Positions 45,683 through 57,039 of a stretch of DNA of 64,000 bases are shown piece after piece (position 1 is the stretch's first letter; every line of letters starts with the position of its first letter). Origin of the DNA: Undaria pinnatifida (Eukaryota; Sar; Phaeophyceae; Laminariales; Alariaceae). Under the pieces are notes generated by a model, which was not told the DNA's origin, ran no database searches, and saw nothing but the letters and a program-made list of their open reading frames with translations. The position numbers were made by a program, and so were the translations under genes. The DNA is taken from assembly GCA_012845835.1 (NCBI GenBank), contig JABAKD010000013.1:14407665-14471664 (forward strand), written 5' to 3'.

Positions 45683-46851
45683 CCCACATCAGCCATGAAT
45701 TCACGCGACAGCCGTAAAACCCGCCTCACTTCTGCCCGCTTCCTGTGTTTGCCCCACGCTTGCCCCCCCCCGGCTCGCTCCGCCCCACTAAGATGCAGAC
45801 TAGAAAGCTGCAGCAGCCTACGGACGAAGTACCGTCCGGGCCGGATCACAAAGGAAGCGGGGTGCAACTTCCCCGCTAACACTTAACACCTCTCGCACTG
45901 TCGCCGACTGCCGCTCCGCCGTCCACTCTGCTACTCGCGCGCGCAAGTCGTCTACTTTCCGTGTCGGCAGGGCAATGGTCATACTCTCTGTGTCGATATC
46001 GTACCCCAAAACCTTCTGTTGCGTAGCCCAGCCCGTCACCTTTTTACGCGATAACAGTGCCTCCTCCCCCTCGGATCTCTCGCTCATAGCCTGCTCATGG
46101 ATGAAAGCTAAGGATAGTGACAAGTCCAAACGCCGCGCCCTCTCCGCATGCCACTGAACTTCTATCGAAATAGCATCGTCAATAGAAAACGCCACAAAGG
46201 CCGGGTCGTCTGCCTCCCCCCCCCTCCGCCGCTACCACGACACACTCTGCCGGCCAACTGACTACTGAACGCCCTGTTTTCTGCGCCACCGTCACGTGCT
46301 CCACCGCGCGGTCCCCGGTCGGCGAGAACAACACGGAAGCTCTCGTGGCATTACGTTGCGCATGCTGCATCGCAGCCGAAATCACCCCCCACCACCCCGG
46401 ACTGCCCCTCCACCCAAACTGCAACCGCAAATCGATGAAAAGGAACTCCCCCAACACGTACCCGAAAACCCTGGCCCCGTCAGGGTCCACTGGAATCTGC
46501 CTAAACACATTCTTAACATCCATTTTTTGAACGAGAATCCGCGCTCGATCCCCGAACTTAACCCTCAGCCCAAGAACCCTCTGTACCACTTTATGCCTCA
46601 CCCCCGCCAGCGCACATATCGGAATCTCGTCCCCATCCGTCGTCAAATTCACCGACCCCCCCTCACCCCCGTCTCTGTGCTCAAAGGTCATGTCATGGAT
46701 GATTCTTATCTTTTCCCGCTCTTCCACTACCCCGACAGTTGACACACGCAATCCTTCTACCTGCCCCGCCTGTTCCTTCGAGAAAACAATAGCACAGCCC
46801 CTCGCAATGTCTGCAGCCGCCTTTTCCCACACTGCGACGTGAAACTTCTGT
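45683..46851 (-). pseudogene. DIRS-like reverse transcriptase
   Basis: From the gap edge at 46,851 the frame gives IRIIHDMTFEHR, the catalytic KMDVKNVFRQIPVDPDG and LRLQFGWRGSPGWWG, then shifts at a C-run (46,214-46,224). The next frame (46,195-45,818) begins with AFSIDDAISIE, the D-D catalytic pair, followed by VTGWATQQKVLGYDID and a thumb-like part. A further frame (45,882-45,670) has LHLSGAERAGGG-type sequence leading to RNase H. It copies element RNA into DNA. The two frame changes lie in poly-C and could be sequencing errors. Confidence 0.85.
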
Positions 46852-47351
46852 NNNNNNNNNNNNNNNNNNNNNNNNNNNNNNNNNNNNNNNNNNNNNNNNN
46901 NNNNNNNNNNNNNNNNNNNNNNNNNNNNNNNNNNNNNNNNNNNNNNNNNNNNNNNNNNNNNNNNNNNNNNNNNNNNNNNNNNNNNNNNNNNNNNNNNNNN
47001 NNNNNNNNNNNNNNNNNNNNNNNNNNNNNNNNNNNNNNNNNNNNNNNNNNNNNNNNNNNNNNNNNNNNNNNNNNNNNNNNNNNNNNNNNNNNNNNNNNNN
47101 NNNNNNNNNNNNNNNNNNNNNNNNNNNNNNNNNNNNNNNNNNNNNNNNNNNNNNNNNNNNNNNNNNNNNNNNNNNNNNNNNNNNNNNNNNNNNNNNNNNN
47201 NNNNNNNNNNNNNNNNNNNNNNNNNNNNNNNNNNNNNNNNNNNNNNNNNNNNNNNNNNNNNNNNNNNNNNNNNNNNNNNNNNNNNNNNNNNNNNNNNNNN
47301 NNNNNNNNNNNNNNNNNNNNNNNNNNNNNNNNNNNNNNNNNNNNNNNNNNN
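46852..47351. other. assembly gap of 500 N
   Basis: Exactly 500 unknown bases, probably a placeholder length. It falls between the gag end and RT start of the DIRS-like element, in very G/C-rich DNA. Confidence 0.99.
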
Positions 47352-47770
47352 CCCTCGACGTGGTCGCCTCGGAACTGGTGTCGGTAGCTCGCCTGGTTGG
47401 CCCCGCCGCGCCGCGGAGCCCGTGCCCTTATTTCTTCGCCGGTCCGTCTCTCCCCTCCCCCCCTCCCCCATCCCCGTTTCTTCTCCCCGACCTCCTCTCT
47501 TCCTCCTCTTTCCCCCTCTTCCGCTTTCCCGACCCGCCCCCCTCCTTCGGCAGAAACGCACCCTTCGAGTTTTTGTAACCACCTTCGTGCCGGTATCTGC
47601 ATGGCATCCCCTTCTTTGGCTCGTGAAGGCATGACCCGAGTTCTTCGTAGTCGCGGCATGGTCGGTCATATGCCCCTCACCCCTCCTCCTCCCCCCCCCC
47701 CCCCCTTTTCTCCTCCTCCTCCTCCCCCCCCCCCACCCTCCTCCCCCTCCCTCTCCTCCTCCTCCTCCTC

Positions 47771-47802
<32 letters not shown>

Positions 47803-49915
47803 TCCCTCACCCCAAACCCCTCCGCTCCTTGTTCGTTCCCCCCCACCCCCCCCCCCCCACCCCCCCCCCCCACCCTGCCGCCGCCGCGGTCTCGCTTGCC
47901 CCCTCCCCTCCCCCCCCCCCCACGTATCTTCCTATACCCCCCTGCCGTGGGCTCCTCTGCGTACCCTACGTCCGCCAGGTAGATGGGTGCCGTTGTAACC
48001 CACGTACGGGTTCGCATGAAACGCGGTAGTGGCATCAGGTATACGTCCCTCGGACCCGGGAACGTCCCGACCTCCTGCTTCAGCATGTGCGCCTGCCAGG
48101 ATACTTCCTCCGTCCACTCCTGGAGATCTTCGTTGAAACATTGGACGAATTTGCCCCTAGATGGTTCTGATAGGGCCACCCGTGTATTCTGCGCGTGAAA
48201 AGTCCAAACCCCTTGCGCTACCGCGCGGAAGCGCTCCACCAGCTTGTCCGTCCGTCGGAGCGATGATTGCCCGACGGCTTTATTCCCGTCCACCACGTAC
48301 CGCATGAGGTGTGTTAGCAACAGAAACACGGCCTCCACCCTGTGGTCCAGGGATACCTGCGCCGTTCCTCCCCCAAAGCCAAAATGGTCCCTCTGGGAAA
48401 CGTTGCGGACATCAATGTTGCTCAGACCTGCTACCTGCTGAACACCCTCTCCCTCCATGATGAAATCTCCCGTGACCATGCTTATCGCCTCCACCGAATC
48501 GAACGGTGGTGCCTTCCCGTCCCCGCGTAGAGACGTCCAGACTACCACCGTGCGGTTTCCCTTCCGCCACAACGTTTCCGTCAGGGATGGCTTACGGTAT
48601 CCTTCCCGCCCCCCCGCCCCCCCCCCCCCCCCCCCCCCCACCCCCCCCCGGCCCCCCGACGAAAAACTCATCAACCCGTCCCCAACCCCCCGCCGCGGCC
48701 CGTTGCTATATGAAATGCCGATCCCGTCTCCCCATCCCGTGCCCGGTTGCTGATACCGTTGCTGTTGCAGCCTCGGCGGATCCATCTTCCACGGGCTTCC
48801 ACCCCCCTCTCCCCGCCTCCACTGCCCTAAGGCCGCTCCCAACTGCTGCTGTCGCTGTCCTGACCCTTCTAACTCCCACGCGCTTACTTCCTCGAAGCGC
48901 CTCTTGTCTAATTGCTGCTGCTGACTGCTTGGCTGTAGCGGCTGCTGCCAGTTTGACTGCTGCTGTCGCGGGCTCACTGCACCTACTGCTCCCCACCGTA
49001 CCCCCCCCCCCCCCCTATTCTGGTCCCCACCCTTGCTGCGGCTGCTGTGGCGTGCCTCCGCTATGTGGCTGCTGCGTTGGCCACCCCTGCTGCTGCTGTT
49101 GCCGTGGTGCGTCCTCGCTCAGCTGCTGCGGTGACCAACGCCGCTGCTGCTGCTGTTGTTGCTGTATCCCCCCCCCCACCCCCCCATTGCCGCCTCTTGT
49201 TGCTGTGGCGTCTCGCCTTTTGCGGCTGCTGTTGTGCGCCCGTGTCATACTGCCGCTGCGGTGTCCACCCTTGCTGCGGGTGGTGCGGCGCTCCTACCGG
49301 TCCCCAGAGCGCCTGTGGTGGCCCGTTCAAAACCGCCAGCTGGCTGTAATCCCGCCCCGCCCCTGCCTCCTGCTGATACGAAGTCCTCCCACCCGCCGAT
49401 GGGGGGCTCCGAGATTCCGCTCGGGAAAAAGTTTGGTGGTGTTGCGGGGGTGGGACATGTTGGACGTGGTTGGTTTGTTCGCGGTGGTGCCTAACTGAAC
49501 TCCTTCCTTCTCTGCCTGGCGATATGCGAGTATTCCTTCTACTTGACCGTCTGTGGCCTCCGTCACGCGCCTGTGATTCTACCACCGGAAACTGCACGCT
49601 TCTACTAGACACACTTACGGTTACTAGCGAATTCCCATGCATGGTACCCTCGTCCACGCTCCCGGTTGCTCCGCCTCCCGACTGCGTTGGGCCTGGGCCT
49701 CCCACCAGGTTGTCCCGGTCTTCGTCCTGTTGTTGGGTCGGGGTGAGGCCCTCCATCCTTGCTCGTTCCTCCCGACGACTGCTGCTCTCGACAATGCTCA
49801 CTCTCCAGCACAGCAGCCCAAAACGAGAAGAGAAAACAGAAAAGGAAAACAATAACCAACTTGACAAAAAAAAAAAAAAACTTGACGACTCCCTCACGTC
49901 CCTTGCGGGTGTCAC
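47352..49915 (-). pseudogene. DIRS-like gag, Gln- and Gly-rich
   Basis: Three frames joined at C-runs. The 49,915-49,061 frame probably starts at MEGLTPTQQQDEDRD and is polar. The 49,248-49,015 frame is Gln-rich (QQQRRWSPQQLSEDAPRQQQ), and from 48,977 it continues Gln-rich, then has a folded-looking core (YVVDGNKAVGQSSLRRTDKL, FVQCFNEDLQEWTEEVSW, RDVYLMPLPRFMRTRTWVT). It ends in long Gly and Arg runs from (CTC)n and C-runs before the gap. The frame changes near 49,180 and 49,008 coincide with homopolymers. No zinc knuckle is visible. Presumed RNA-binding particle protein by position. Confidence 0.65.
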
Positions 49916-50147
49916 TTGCCAGCCCCGGTCCTTTTCAGCTCGTGCCGGGCCTCGCCCGTCAGCTACTTATTTTTGGCTATTCGCTGCACCGACGATCTCC
50001 CGCTTCACACCGCTCTACAGTTGCTTGTTGGTATCTGACCTCTCGATCATACTTTCTCACAATTATCCGGAACCTTCATTTTTTTCATGATGCCCCGTAC
50101 CCAACATCCTGCACCCTACCTTGGAAACCCCGAGATTTCCCTTCCTT

Positions 50148-50330
50148 GGGAAATTGACAAAATCGGGTACACCCGGGTGGTTTCTGAACAAAATCGGGTA
50201 CCTTTTTTTCCGCGACGGGGCGCGCTTACGTACGCCTGCAAAACGCCTCCAAATCGCCTTCTGGCGCCTGAACTCACTGCGCCTTGTGTACGCGCAGCAC
50301 CCCAAACCGTTTTTTCGGTGTTCGAACCCT
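50148..50330 (+). repeat. long inverted repeat, left arm
   Basis: Starts GGGAAATTGACAAAATCGGG and runs through CGCGCTTACGTACGCCTGC to CGGTGTTCGAACCC. It is nearly identical to the reverse complement of 51,365-51,549. Confidence 0.9.
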
Positions 50331-50331
50331 C

Positions 50332-50500
50332 TGTACTGCGAACACATTCATTCTGTACTGCAAACGCCTACTGCGAACACGTACTCAATAACGCGAACAT
50401 ATATATACCGTGATGCGAACACATACTACTACTGTACTGCGAGCACATACTGTGCTGCGAACACGTACTGGACTGCTAACACATACTGCGAACGCATACA
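50332..50500 (+). repeat. degenerate TACTGCGAACACA minisatellite
   Basis: About nine irregular units of 15-25 bp built on TACTGCGAACACATAC, immediately inside the left inverted repeat. Confidence 0.75.
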
Positions 50501-50759
50501 CACACGCAACAGCTGTACTACGAAGTACAAGTAGTTTGTTGAGTTATACGAAGTACTTCGAAGCACCCCACCGCAATACATGCTCCGGGGAAGGGAGGAT
50601 ACATACGTCCCTTATTTTTTCGGAAAAACACGAAGTTCTCCGAAAACAGGCATCCTCAGGCTCGTCTGACGCGTGTTGTTGTGAGGACCAAATCACCAAC
50701 AGTGGACCGTCTCTACATATATACGAGTTGGTTAGTTGCGGGGACGGGGGAACTCTATG

Positions 50760-50990
50760 CTGTAGTTGAGTGGATACCCGCGGCCATGTGAGTTTAGTTT
50801 GCACATTTGACCTTTTCACTTGTGCGCCTTCTTCCGTATCATGCGTTTTTAGGCGGGAAAGCGTAGTATTTCCCTGACGAATTTTGATTTCACTTAGTTT
50901 TTAGGATCTTCCTAGGGCTCCAGCACCTTTGTGTGACCACGGGCTCTAGATTTTTGACAAGAGTTAATGTGAGAAAACAACAAACAACAA
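50760..50990 (+). repeat. T2 repeat, plus strand
   Basis: GGATCTTCCTAGGGCTCCAG, GTGTGACCACGGGCTCTAG, AGAGTTAATGTGAGAA and a short (CAA) tail. Upstream blocks match 55,600-55,700 in reverse complement. Confidence 0.75.
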
Positions 50991-51364
50991 TATGGTCTTG
51001 TCTTTTCGTCCTAGCGCCGGATCTTGGTTGGGTGTCCGCGCTCACCGCCATGCCATCATTCTTCGCAGTGCGGTTGCATCGGGGCTGGATCTTTGTGGGC
51101 CGGGAAGTTAGCAGTGCTGCTGTGGTCGCATGACAGTCGCCAAGTTGCTAGTTGTGTGCGGGATCTTCCACAGCAGGGTTGCGGGGAGATGTCGTCCGTT
51201 TCCGTGTCTCCGCGGGTGTTGCAAGTGAACAAAAACGGGTGCAGTATGGCCGAAATCGGGTAGTTGATAAAATTGAAGCACAGGGCGGGGTATACCCGGT
51301 GTGTTCCTGAACAAAATCGGGTTGTCCGTCGAGAGCACTTTTTGGGGGCCGTCATTGGCGCCGC

Positions 51365-51549
51365 TTTGAGGGTTCGAACGCCGAAAAAACGGTTTGGGGT
51401 GCTGCGCGTACACAAGGCGCAGTGAGGTCAGGCGCCAGAAGGCGATTTGGAGGCGTTTTGCAGGCGTACGTAAGCGCGCCCCGTCGCGAAAAAAGGTACC
51501 CGATTTTGTTCAGAAAACACCCGGGTGTACCCGATTTTGTCAATTTCCC
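51365..51549 (-). repeat. long inverted repeat, right arm
   Basis: Reverse complement of 50,148-50,330 with a few differences. ATTTCCCTTC follows at 51,550-51,559 and also occurs at 50,135-50,144, three bases outside the left arm, a possible target duplication. Confidence 0.88.
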
Positions 51550-51744
51550 ATTTCCCTTCATCTGCTGTTCTGTCTTTCTACCCGTTACCCCCAAACACCA
51601 GGTTGCCCCAACGACAACCTTCCCCCTTTCCCCCCTAAAAACACACGATACGAAGAAGGCGCACAAGTGAAATGATCCAACTTGCAAACTGAATTCACAT
51701 GGCCGCGGGTATGCGCTCAACTACGGCATAGTTTTTTTTATTTT

Positions 51745-52140
51745 TTATCCTCCGGCGGATGGGGTAAAAAAAAAGAAGCATAAGCTCACCACACTTCCAC
51801 GTATTTTCATACGCGTTGTGCGTCGATTTAAGTCAGTTGTTTTCGCAACCCAGCGCTAGCTGCCGCGTCCTTCGGATCCCACTATAGCGATAGCGTAGAG
51901 TTTCCCCCTTCCCACAACTAACAAACTCGCGGCTACAAACTACGGCGGTTGGGCTGCCTGCACCGTACGAACCGCACGGTAATCGTGAGCACAGACGAAC
52001 GCGCCTACTGTTTAGTGCTGTCAGAGTGACGACCCGCGGGCATGCAGTGGAAACAGAGCAATCGAACCAAAAACCACCATACAAAAAAATATCAATTATC
52101 GCCCCGTCTTCCCGGGTTATCTGACAGGTTGCAGCGCAGC
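51745..52140 (+). repeat. R8 copy 2 joined to a T2-type segment
   Basis: R8 blocks (AGCTCACCACACTT, CAGCGCTAGCTG, TATAGCGATAGC) to about 51,900. Then a segment shared with 55,690-55,890 (CGGTTGGGCTGCCTGCACC, GACGAACGCGCCTACTG) follows. Confidence 0.65.
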
Positions 52141-52189
52141 TACGAAGCCCGTGCCTTAAAATTGAAAATTGCGGGGGGTCGTTCCCCAT

Positions 52190-52860
52190 GAAGGGTGTAC
52201 AACTCTACCACTCTACAAAAGCCAGTGACGTAAGTAACATTGTACTACTACTGCCTCGTAAAAAAAAACTGAAAAAAGACGATCGCTGCTCTCGTGAGGA
52301 TAGTGTGCGTGCGGGTCGTGGGTCTCCGTGTGCTATCTTCCTGCTGCGGTTCTCCATGGCCGCCTCACCACCTTAGCTCACTCGGCCCGCTCATTCGCAC
52401 TTGCTCTTGCTGACGCTCAATTCCAATCGCTTTCCCTTCTCCCCCGTCCCCAAAAAACAAAATACTCCTCGCAGCTTGCGGTGCTGATCTATAGAACAAA
52501 ACTTCTCGTCCTGGGAGAGTTCAATCCGTCTCTTCCCCGCCCGTCGACCTATCGCATGCACGCGCTGTAGTCTATGTTTACAAGAAAACCAAGATTCCCT
52601 CGACATCTGATATATATCAGCAACGGCATAGTCTACGTATCATGTCGCTCTAAAACGCGCGAAATTGCCTATTCCAAAAATAAAAGGTTATTTATCGAAC
52701 GAAAGAACAAACAGACCGAGATACAGGGTAGCCGAGTGCAGCGGGGCATTTCATTACAGCGTTCGCCCATCACATCCCTTATTTGCAGTTGGTTTTGGGC
52801 ATCGGTGAACTGGGTCCGGCGCATGCCCCGATAGTGTCTTAGGTAGAGTGAGAAGCGGTA
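52190..52860. other. no gene seen
   Basis: Short frames only, with no recognisable motif. Confidence 0.35.
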
Positions 52861-52867
52861 GTAAAAG

Positions 52868-53240
52868 CCGAGTGCGCTGCCTCTCGATAACCTCATCCTG
52901 ACCGTTGGTGTGCTGAGCAATCCCGCGACCGCGTCTCTTCTTCGTCAGGTATGTGAGGGAGAGATTTCACATTGCTCTTTCCAAAGGATCTAGTCTAGTC
53001 TACGATTATTATTGCATTTTTACATGCTGTACTAGCTGGTGTGATATAGAAGAAAGGGACATCTACTTGTACTACTACTGCAAGCTAGGGCAAGGTTTCT
53101 GTGAGCACCACTAATACAAGCTTCAGACCTGGACGCGACATTACAGGTCCACGACAGCCTGGTCTCCACGGAAAACGAGCAGACAGGGCGTATCATCGCA
53201 TGCCATCTAAAATGTCAAGAAAAGAACTACATCCAGAAAC
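52868..53240 (+). repeat. dispersed repeat R9, copy 2
   Basis: CTCGATAACCT, CTGACCGTTGG, TGAGCACCACTAA and GGACGCGACAT match 13,151-13,470. It contains a short TAGTC run at 52,988-53,003 not present in copy 1. Confidence 0.55.
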
Positions 53241-53274
53241 AATAAAAAAGCTGTGTAGACCACACCAACCTACT

Positions 53275-53376
53275 TGGGTATTCCTCAGCTCCAGAGTGAC
53301 TGGAGCCTGTCCTGTGACCACGAACTTGATTATGCGAGTTAATGTGAGAACAACAACAACAGCAACAACAACAACT
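53275..53376 (+). repeat. T1 repeat 3' end
   Basis: CTCCAGAGTGACTGGAGCCT, GTGACCACGAACTTG and GTTAATGTGAGAACAAC with a short mixed (CAA/CAG) tail. Confidence 0.75.
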
Positions 53377-53504
53377 TGCAGCTAGCGCTTGGGGTACTAC
53401 GTACGTACCGCCATCATGGTCGCCTCCCTATGTAGGACGAACGAAGAAACGTTGCATACATTAAACGGGCACTCCTTGAAAGTAACGCCTGTGTACTGAG
53501 AATT

Positions 53505-54345
53505 CTTTTTTCCCTTCCCTGCTTCCTCTTCTCGTCTTTCTTTTCTTGCTTTCCTCGTCTTTCCTTTTACTTCCTTTCCTTTTTCGGTTTCTTTTTCGCT
53601 TTCTTTCCTTTTCTTTCCTTTCCTTTCTCTTCTTTTTAGTTCTTTGATTCTTTTGTCCAATTCACTTGCGTCTGTCGTCGTGCGTATGCGTAGTGATAGA
53701 TACTACGTGCAATATATACGTGGTAGTCTTTCTTGGGTGGCAAGCGGTATAGTCTAGTCTAATAGATAGCCGGTTTTTCCAGGCGCAAGTGGTTGTTAAC
53801 TGTTGTTGTTTGTTGTTCTCACATTAACTCGCATAATCAAGTCCGTGGTCACAGGACAGGCTCCAGTCACTCTGGAGCTGAGGAATACCCCAGGGAAAAC
53901 ACACACACAACCCAAGGTGGTACACGCATATATCACAGCTGACGCAATTCATGCCTCCACCAGAAACATATAAAAGTGAAATCGGGAGTCAGTCTACGAT
54001 GTGCCAGGTCCAGGCCGGTGCATACGTCTCACTACTCACGCCTGGAGAAACCAACTACTCCGATAGCCACCCAAGGAAGACTACCACGTATATATTACAC
54101 GTAGTATCTATCACTACGCATACGCACGACAGGCATAAGTCAATTATTGGAGAAAAAGAAACAAAGAAAAGAAAAGAAGATAAAGGAAAGGAAAGAAAAG
54201 AGAAGAAAAAAACGAAACAAGACGAAAAAGGCAAGCAAAGAGAAGAAAAAGACAAGAAAAGCAAGAAAAGACAAGACAGGAAAGCAAGGAAAGAAGAAGA
54301 GAAAAAAAGAAAAAAGAAATAGAAAAAGAAAAGAAAGAAAAATGT
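53505..54345. repeat. T1 foldback pair with purine and pyrimidine tracts
   Basis: Pyrimidine tract (53,505-53,655), T1 head on plus (53,660-53,790), a short (GTT) run, T1 tail to head on minus (53,818-54,140), purine tract (54,145-54,345). It is the same layout as 39,425-40,165. A TAGTC run lies within the plus head. Confidence 0.72.
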
Positions 54346-54619
54346 CATACTAGCAGACCCTAGGAACTGGCTAAGGATGGCATTGATTGGGCTAACAGAG
54401 GGTATCACGTCCATCATCAATGGCACCTGGGAGAGAACGCAACATGGCGAAGAAGCCAGGGCGGTCTTATGCTATCTTGTGATGGCCATTAGAAAGCCCA
54501 CAACTTTCAATACGATGATGGCCAAACCCAGACTTCAGTCTCTTGGGCATGACGCTCCCCCTTCCGCCCCTCCCCCCTTCCTCCCTTTCCCCCTACCCCC
54601 TCCCCCCCTCCCAGTAATG

Positions 54620-55055
54620 AGACGTATGCACCACCATGGACCTGCCACATCGTAGACAGACTTCCGATTTCACTTTTACTTTTATATGTTTCTTGTGGAG
54701 GCATAAATAGCGTCAGCCGTGGTATAATATAAAAAACTAAAAATACACTCCAGCTGGGATCGAATATTTTGTCGAAACTCATCTTTGCAAGCTGTGTGTG
54801 ATACTCCTATCGCGCGTTTTACGGGTTGTAGTCTATAGGTCGGCGACTCTCCTTGCAACTATCGTGTAGCTATCAGGGTCAACAGGGTGATGTTAGTCAG
54901 TCTGTGCGCGGAAACTGTAGACTATATATATGCGTGTACCACCTTGGGTTGTTCGTGTTTTTCCCTAGGGTATTCCTCAGATCCAGAGTGACTGGAGCCT
55001 GTCCTGTGACCACGGACTTGATTATGCGAGTTAATCTAGAGAACAACAACAACAA
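54620..55055 (+). repeat. T1 copy interrupted by an R3 fragment
   Basis: The T1 body runs to about 54,724 (GCATAAATAGCGTCAGCCG), is replaced by a minus-strand R3 piece (54,725-54,918), and then continues (GCGTGTACCACCTTGGGTTG, GTGACTGGAGCCTGTCC) to a short (CAA) tail. This is R3 inserted in T1. 54,346-54,619 before it shows no gene. Confidence 0.7.
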
Positions 55056-55252
55056 TTAATTGGATTACTTATTTTCCTCTCGTTTCGTGTTGTTCGCAGG
55101 TAGGTGGCATAGAATGCCCAAAAATCACCTTGCTGTGTACTTGAAATGTGTATACCTGCCTCATAGTTTGTGACCTCCAAGGTCATCGTTCCAGGAGGTA
55201 TCGTATGAAAGGTCAATTTATGACAAAAAAACAACATTTTTCTTTTGTACCA

Positions 55253-55314
55253 TGTTGTTGTAGTTGTTGTTGTTGTTGTTGTTGTAGTTGTTGTTGTTGT
55301 TGTAGTTGTTGTAG

Positions 55315-55361
<47 letters not shown>

Positions 55362-55408
55362 AATGTTGTTGTTGTTGTTGTTGTTGGTGGTGTTGTTGTT
55401 GTTGGTGG

Positions 55409-55439
<31 letters not shown>

Positions 55440-55441
55440 GG

Positions 55442-55476
<35 letters not shown>
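55253..55476 (+). repeat. (GTT)n tract
   Basis: About 224 bp, with GGT and AGT interruptions. It is the reverse-orientation tail of the T2 copy that follows. Confidence 0.95.
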
Positions 55477-56110
55477 TCTACCATTAACTCTTGTCAATAA
55501 TCTAGAGTCTGTGGTCACACAAGGTGCTCGAGCCCTAGCTAGGAAGATCCGAAAAACCAAGTGAAATCAAAATTCGTCCGGGAAATACTACGCTTTCCCG
55601 CCTAAAAACGCACGAAAAGGAAAAAGGCGCACAACAAGTGAAAAGGTCCAATGTGCAAACTGAACTCACATGGCCGCGGGTATCCACTCAACTAGAGCAT
55701 AGAGTTGCCCCGTCCCCACAACTAACCAACTCGCGGCTACAAACTACAGCGGTTGGGCTGCCTGCACCGTACGAACCGTGCGGTAATCGTAAGTATAGAC
55801 GAACGCGCCTGCTGTCTGGAGTGCTGTCAGAGTGCCGACCCTCGGGCATGCAGTGAAACAAGAGCAATGGAACCAAAAACCACAGTACAGATATCAAATG
55901 TAGTATCGTCCGTGCAGGGCAATTTGTCCAATCACGGTTTGTTTGGATTACAATCGTTAAAACTTCATTCTGCGGCACAACACACTTGTTAGTTGTTGTT
56001 GTTTTCTCACATTACAGTAACTCTTCTTGTCAAACATCTTGAGTCGGTGGTCACACAAAGGTGCTGGAGCCCTAGGAAGATCCGAAAAACCAAGTGAAAT
56101 CAAATTTCAC
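55477..56110 (-). repeat. two T2 copies, minus strand
   Basis: The long copy at 55,477-55,990 includes CTAGAGTCTGTGGTCACAC, GATCCGAAAAACCAAGTGAA and CGGTTGGGCTGCCTGCACC. A second, short copy at 55,994-56,110 has its own GTT tail and TTGAGTCGGTGGTCACAC. Confidence 0.72.
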
Positions 56111-56449
56111 TACCCCTCTTCGAAACCTCCGCCTTACCCCCACCGGTTGTATGGTCCGTGCAGGGCAATTCATCCAATCACTTTTTCGGTCATACCTTCG
56201 AAAGTTGAAACTACGATATTCGTGATCGCCCGTGTCGAGATACGTCGGAATTCGTTGAGTTTTGTGTACAAGAAAAAACCAGGGCGTTCGGGGACAGGGA
56301 TAGCGCATACACCCAACTAACCACCACCACCCGCAGAGGGGCCGAACAACCAACAAAGTAATTCTCACATTTTTTTTTTTTTTTTTTTTGTGTGGGAATC
56401 GTTTCGGAGAGGCATACCCTCGCACAAGGCGAACAACGTAACATTACAA

Positions 56450-57030
56450 GGTTATGTTCTGTAGGGTTTGTGGATTCCGAGTAAGGGTATAGGAGTCTTA
56501 CAAAACTTCCAGAAGTTTCGGGTACGAGTATGGAAGTGTTCATGAACTCATAAAAGTTCCGGGTATTGTGGCGCAGGCATACAGATATCACAGAAGTTCA
56601 GGGCGGGTAAAAAGCATGCTGTATGTACCCGTACCCCGGGTATTTTGACATGGGGCGTACAAAACTAACAGAAGTTCCGGGTACGGGTATACAAGTTTTA
56701 CAGAACTTCCACAAGTCCCGGGTATCGTGGCACGGTGGTACATAACTTACAGAAGTTCCGGGCAGGTATAAAAATGATGTACCCGTACGCCGGGTCTTTG
56801 TGACCCTGGCGTACAGAACATACAGAAGATCCGGGCACGGGTATGGGTGTCCTACAGAAGGTACAGACGTTATTTGTGGGTTAATTCCCGGGGTATATAC
56901 CCCGGATATGGTTCTGTGTGCACCCTACGGACAGAACGCGAATAGGAAGTTCGGGTACGGGTGGGTGTACGTGCTGTACAAAAGTCACAGACGTTCCGGG
57001 TGCGGTTAATAGCCGGGTAAGTACCCGCTT
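56450..57030 (+). repeat. palindromic TTCCAGAA array, segment 1
   Basis: Irregular units of 25-60 bp built on ACAGAACTTCCAGAAGTTC and GGGTACGGGTAT. Short frames across it are not conserved. Confidence 0.8.
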
Positions 57031-57039
57031 CAAAAAGGG

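Larger units (their letters stand above)
44046..49915 (-). mobile_element. DIRS-like retroelement (gag, RT, RNase H, tyrosine recombinase)
   Basis: On the minus strand the order is Gln/Gly-rich gag, RT, RNase H, tyrosine recombinase. A tyrosine recombinase in place of a DDE integrase, after RNase H, defines DIRS-like elements, which integrate through circular DNA. Terminal repeats were not found at either end. The element is split by a 500-N gap and by frame changes at homopolymer C-runs, some of which may be sequencing errors. True stops in the recombinase suggest real decay as well. Confidence 0.85.

Noticed and set aside
46179-48977. Apparent 932-codon protein across the gap
   Set aside because: About 167 codons are unknown bases. 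Gag and RT parts are joined only because the N-run has no stop and happens to keep a frame. Annotated as two parts and a gap.
50087-50534. Three overlapping frames of 94-137 codons
   Set aside because: They lie in the inverted-repeat arm and the adjacent minisatellite, and the same arm in the other orientation gives different readings.
56450-57030. CRISPR array
   Set aside because: Repeats and intervals are irregular in length and sequence, units are imperfect palindromes, and the setting is eukaryotic transposon DNA without cas genes.
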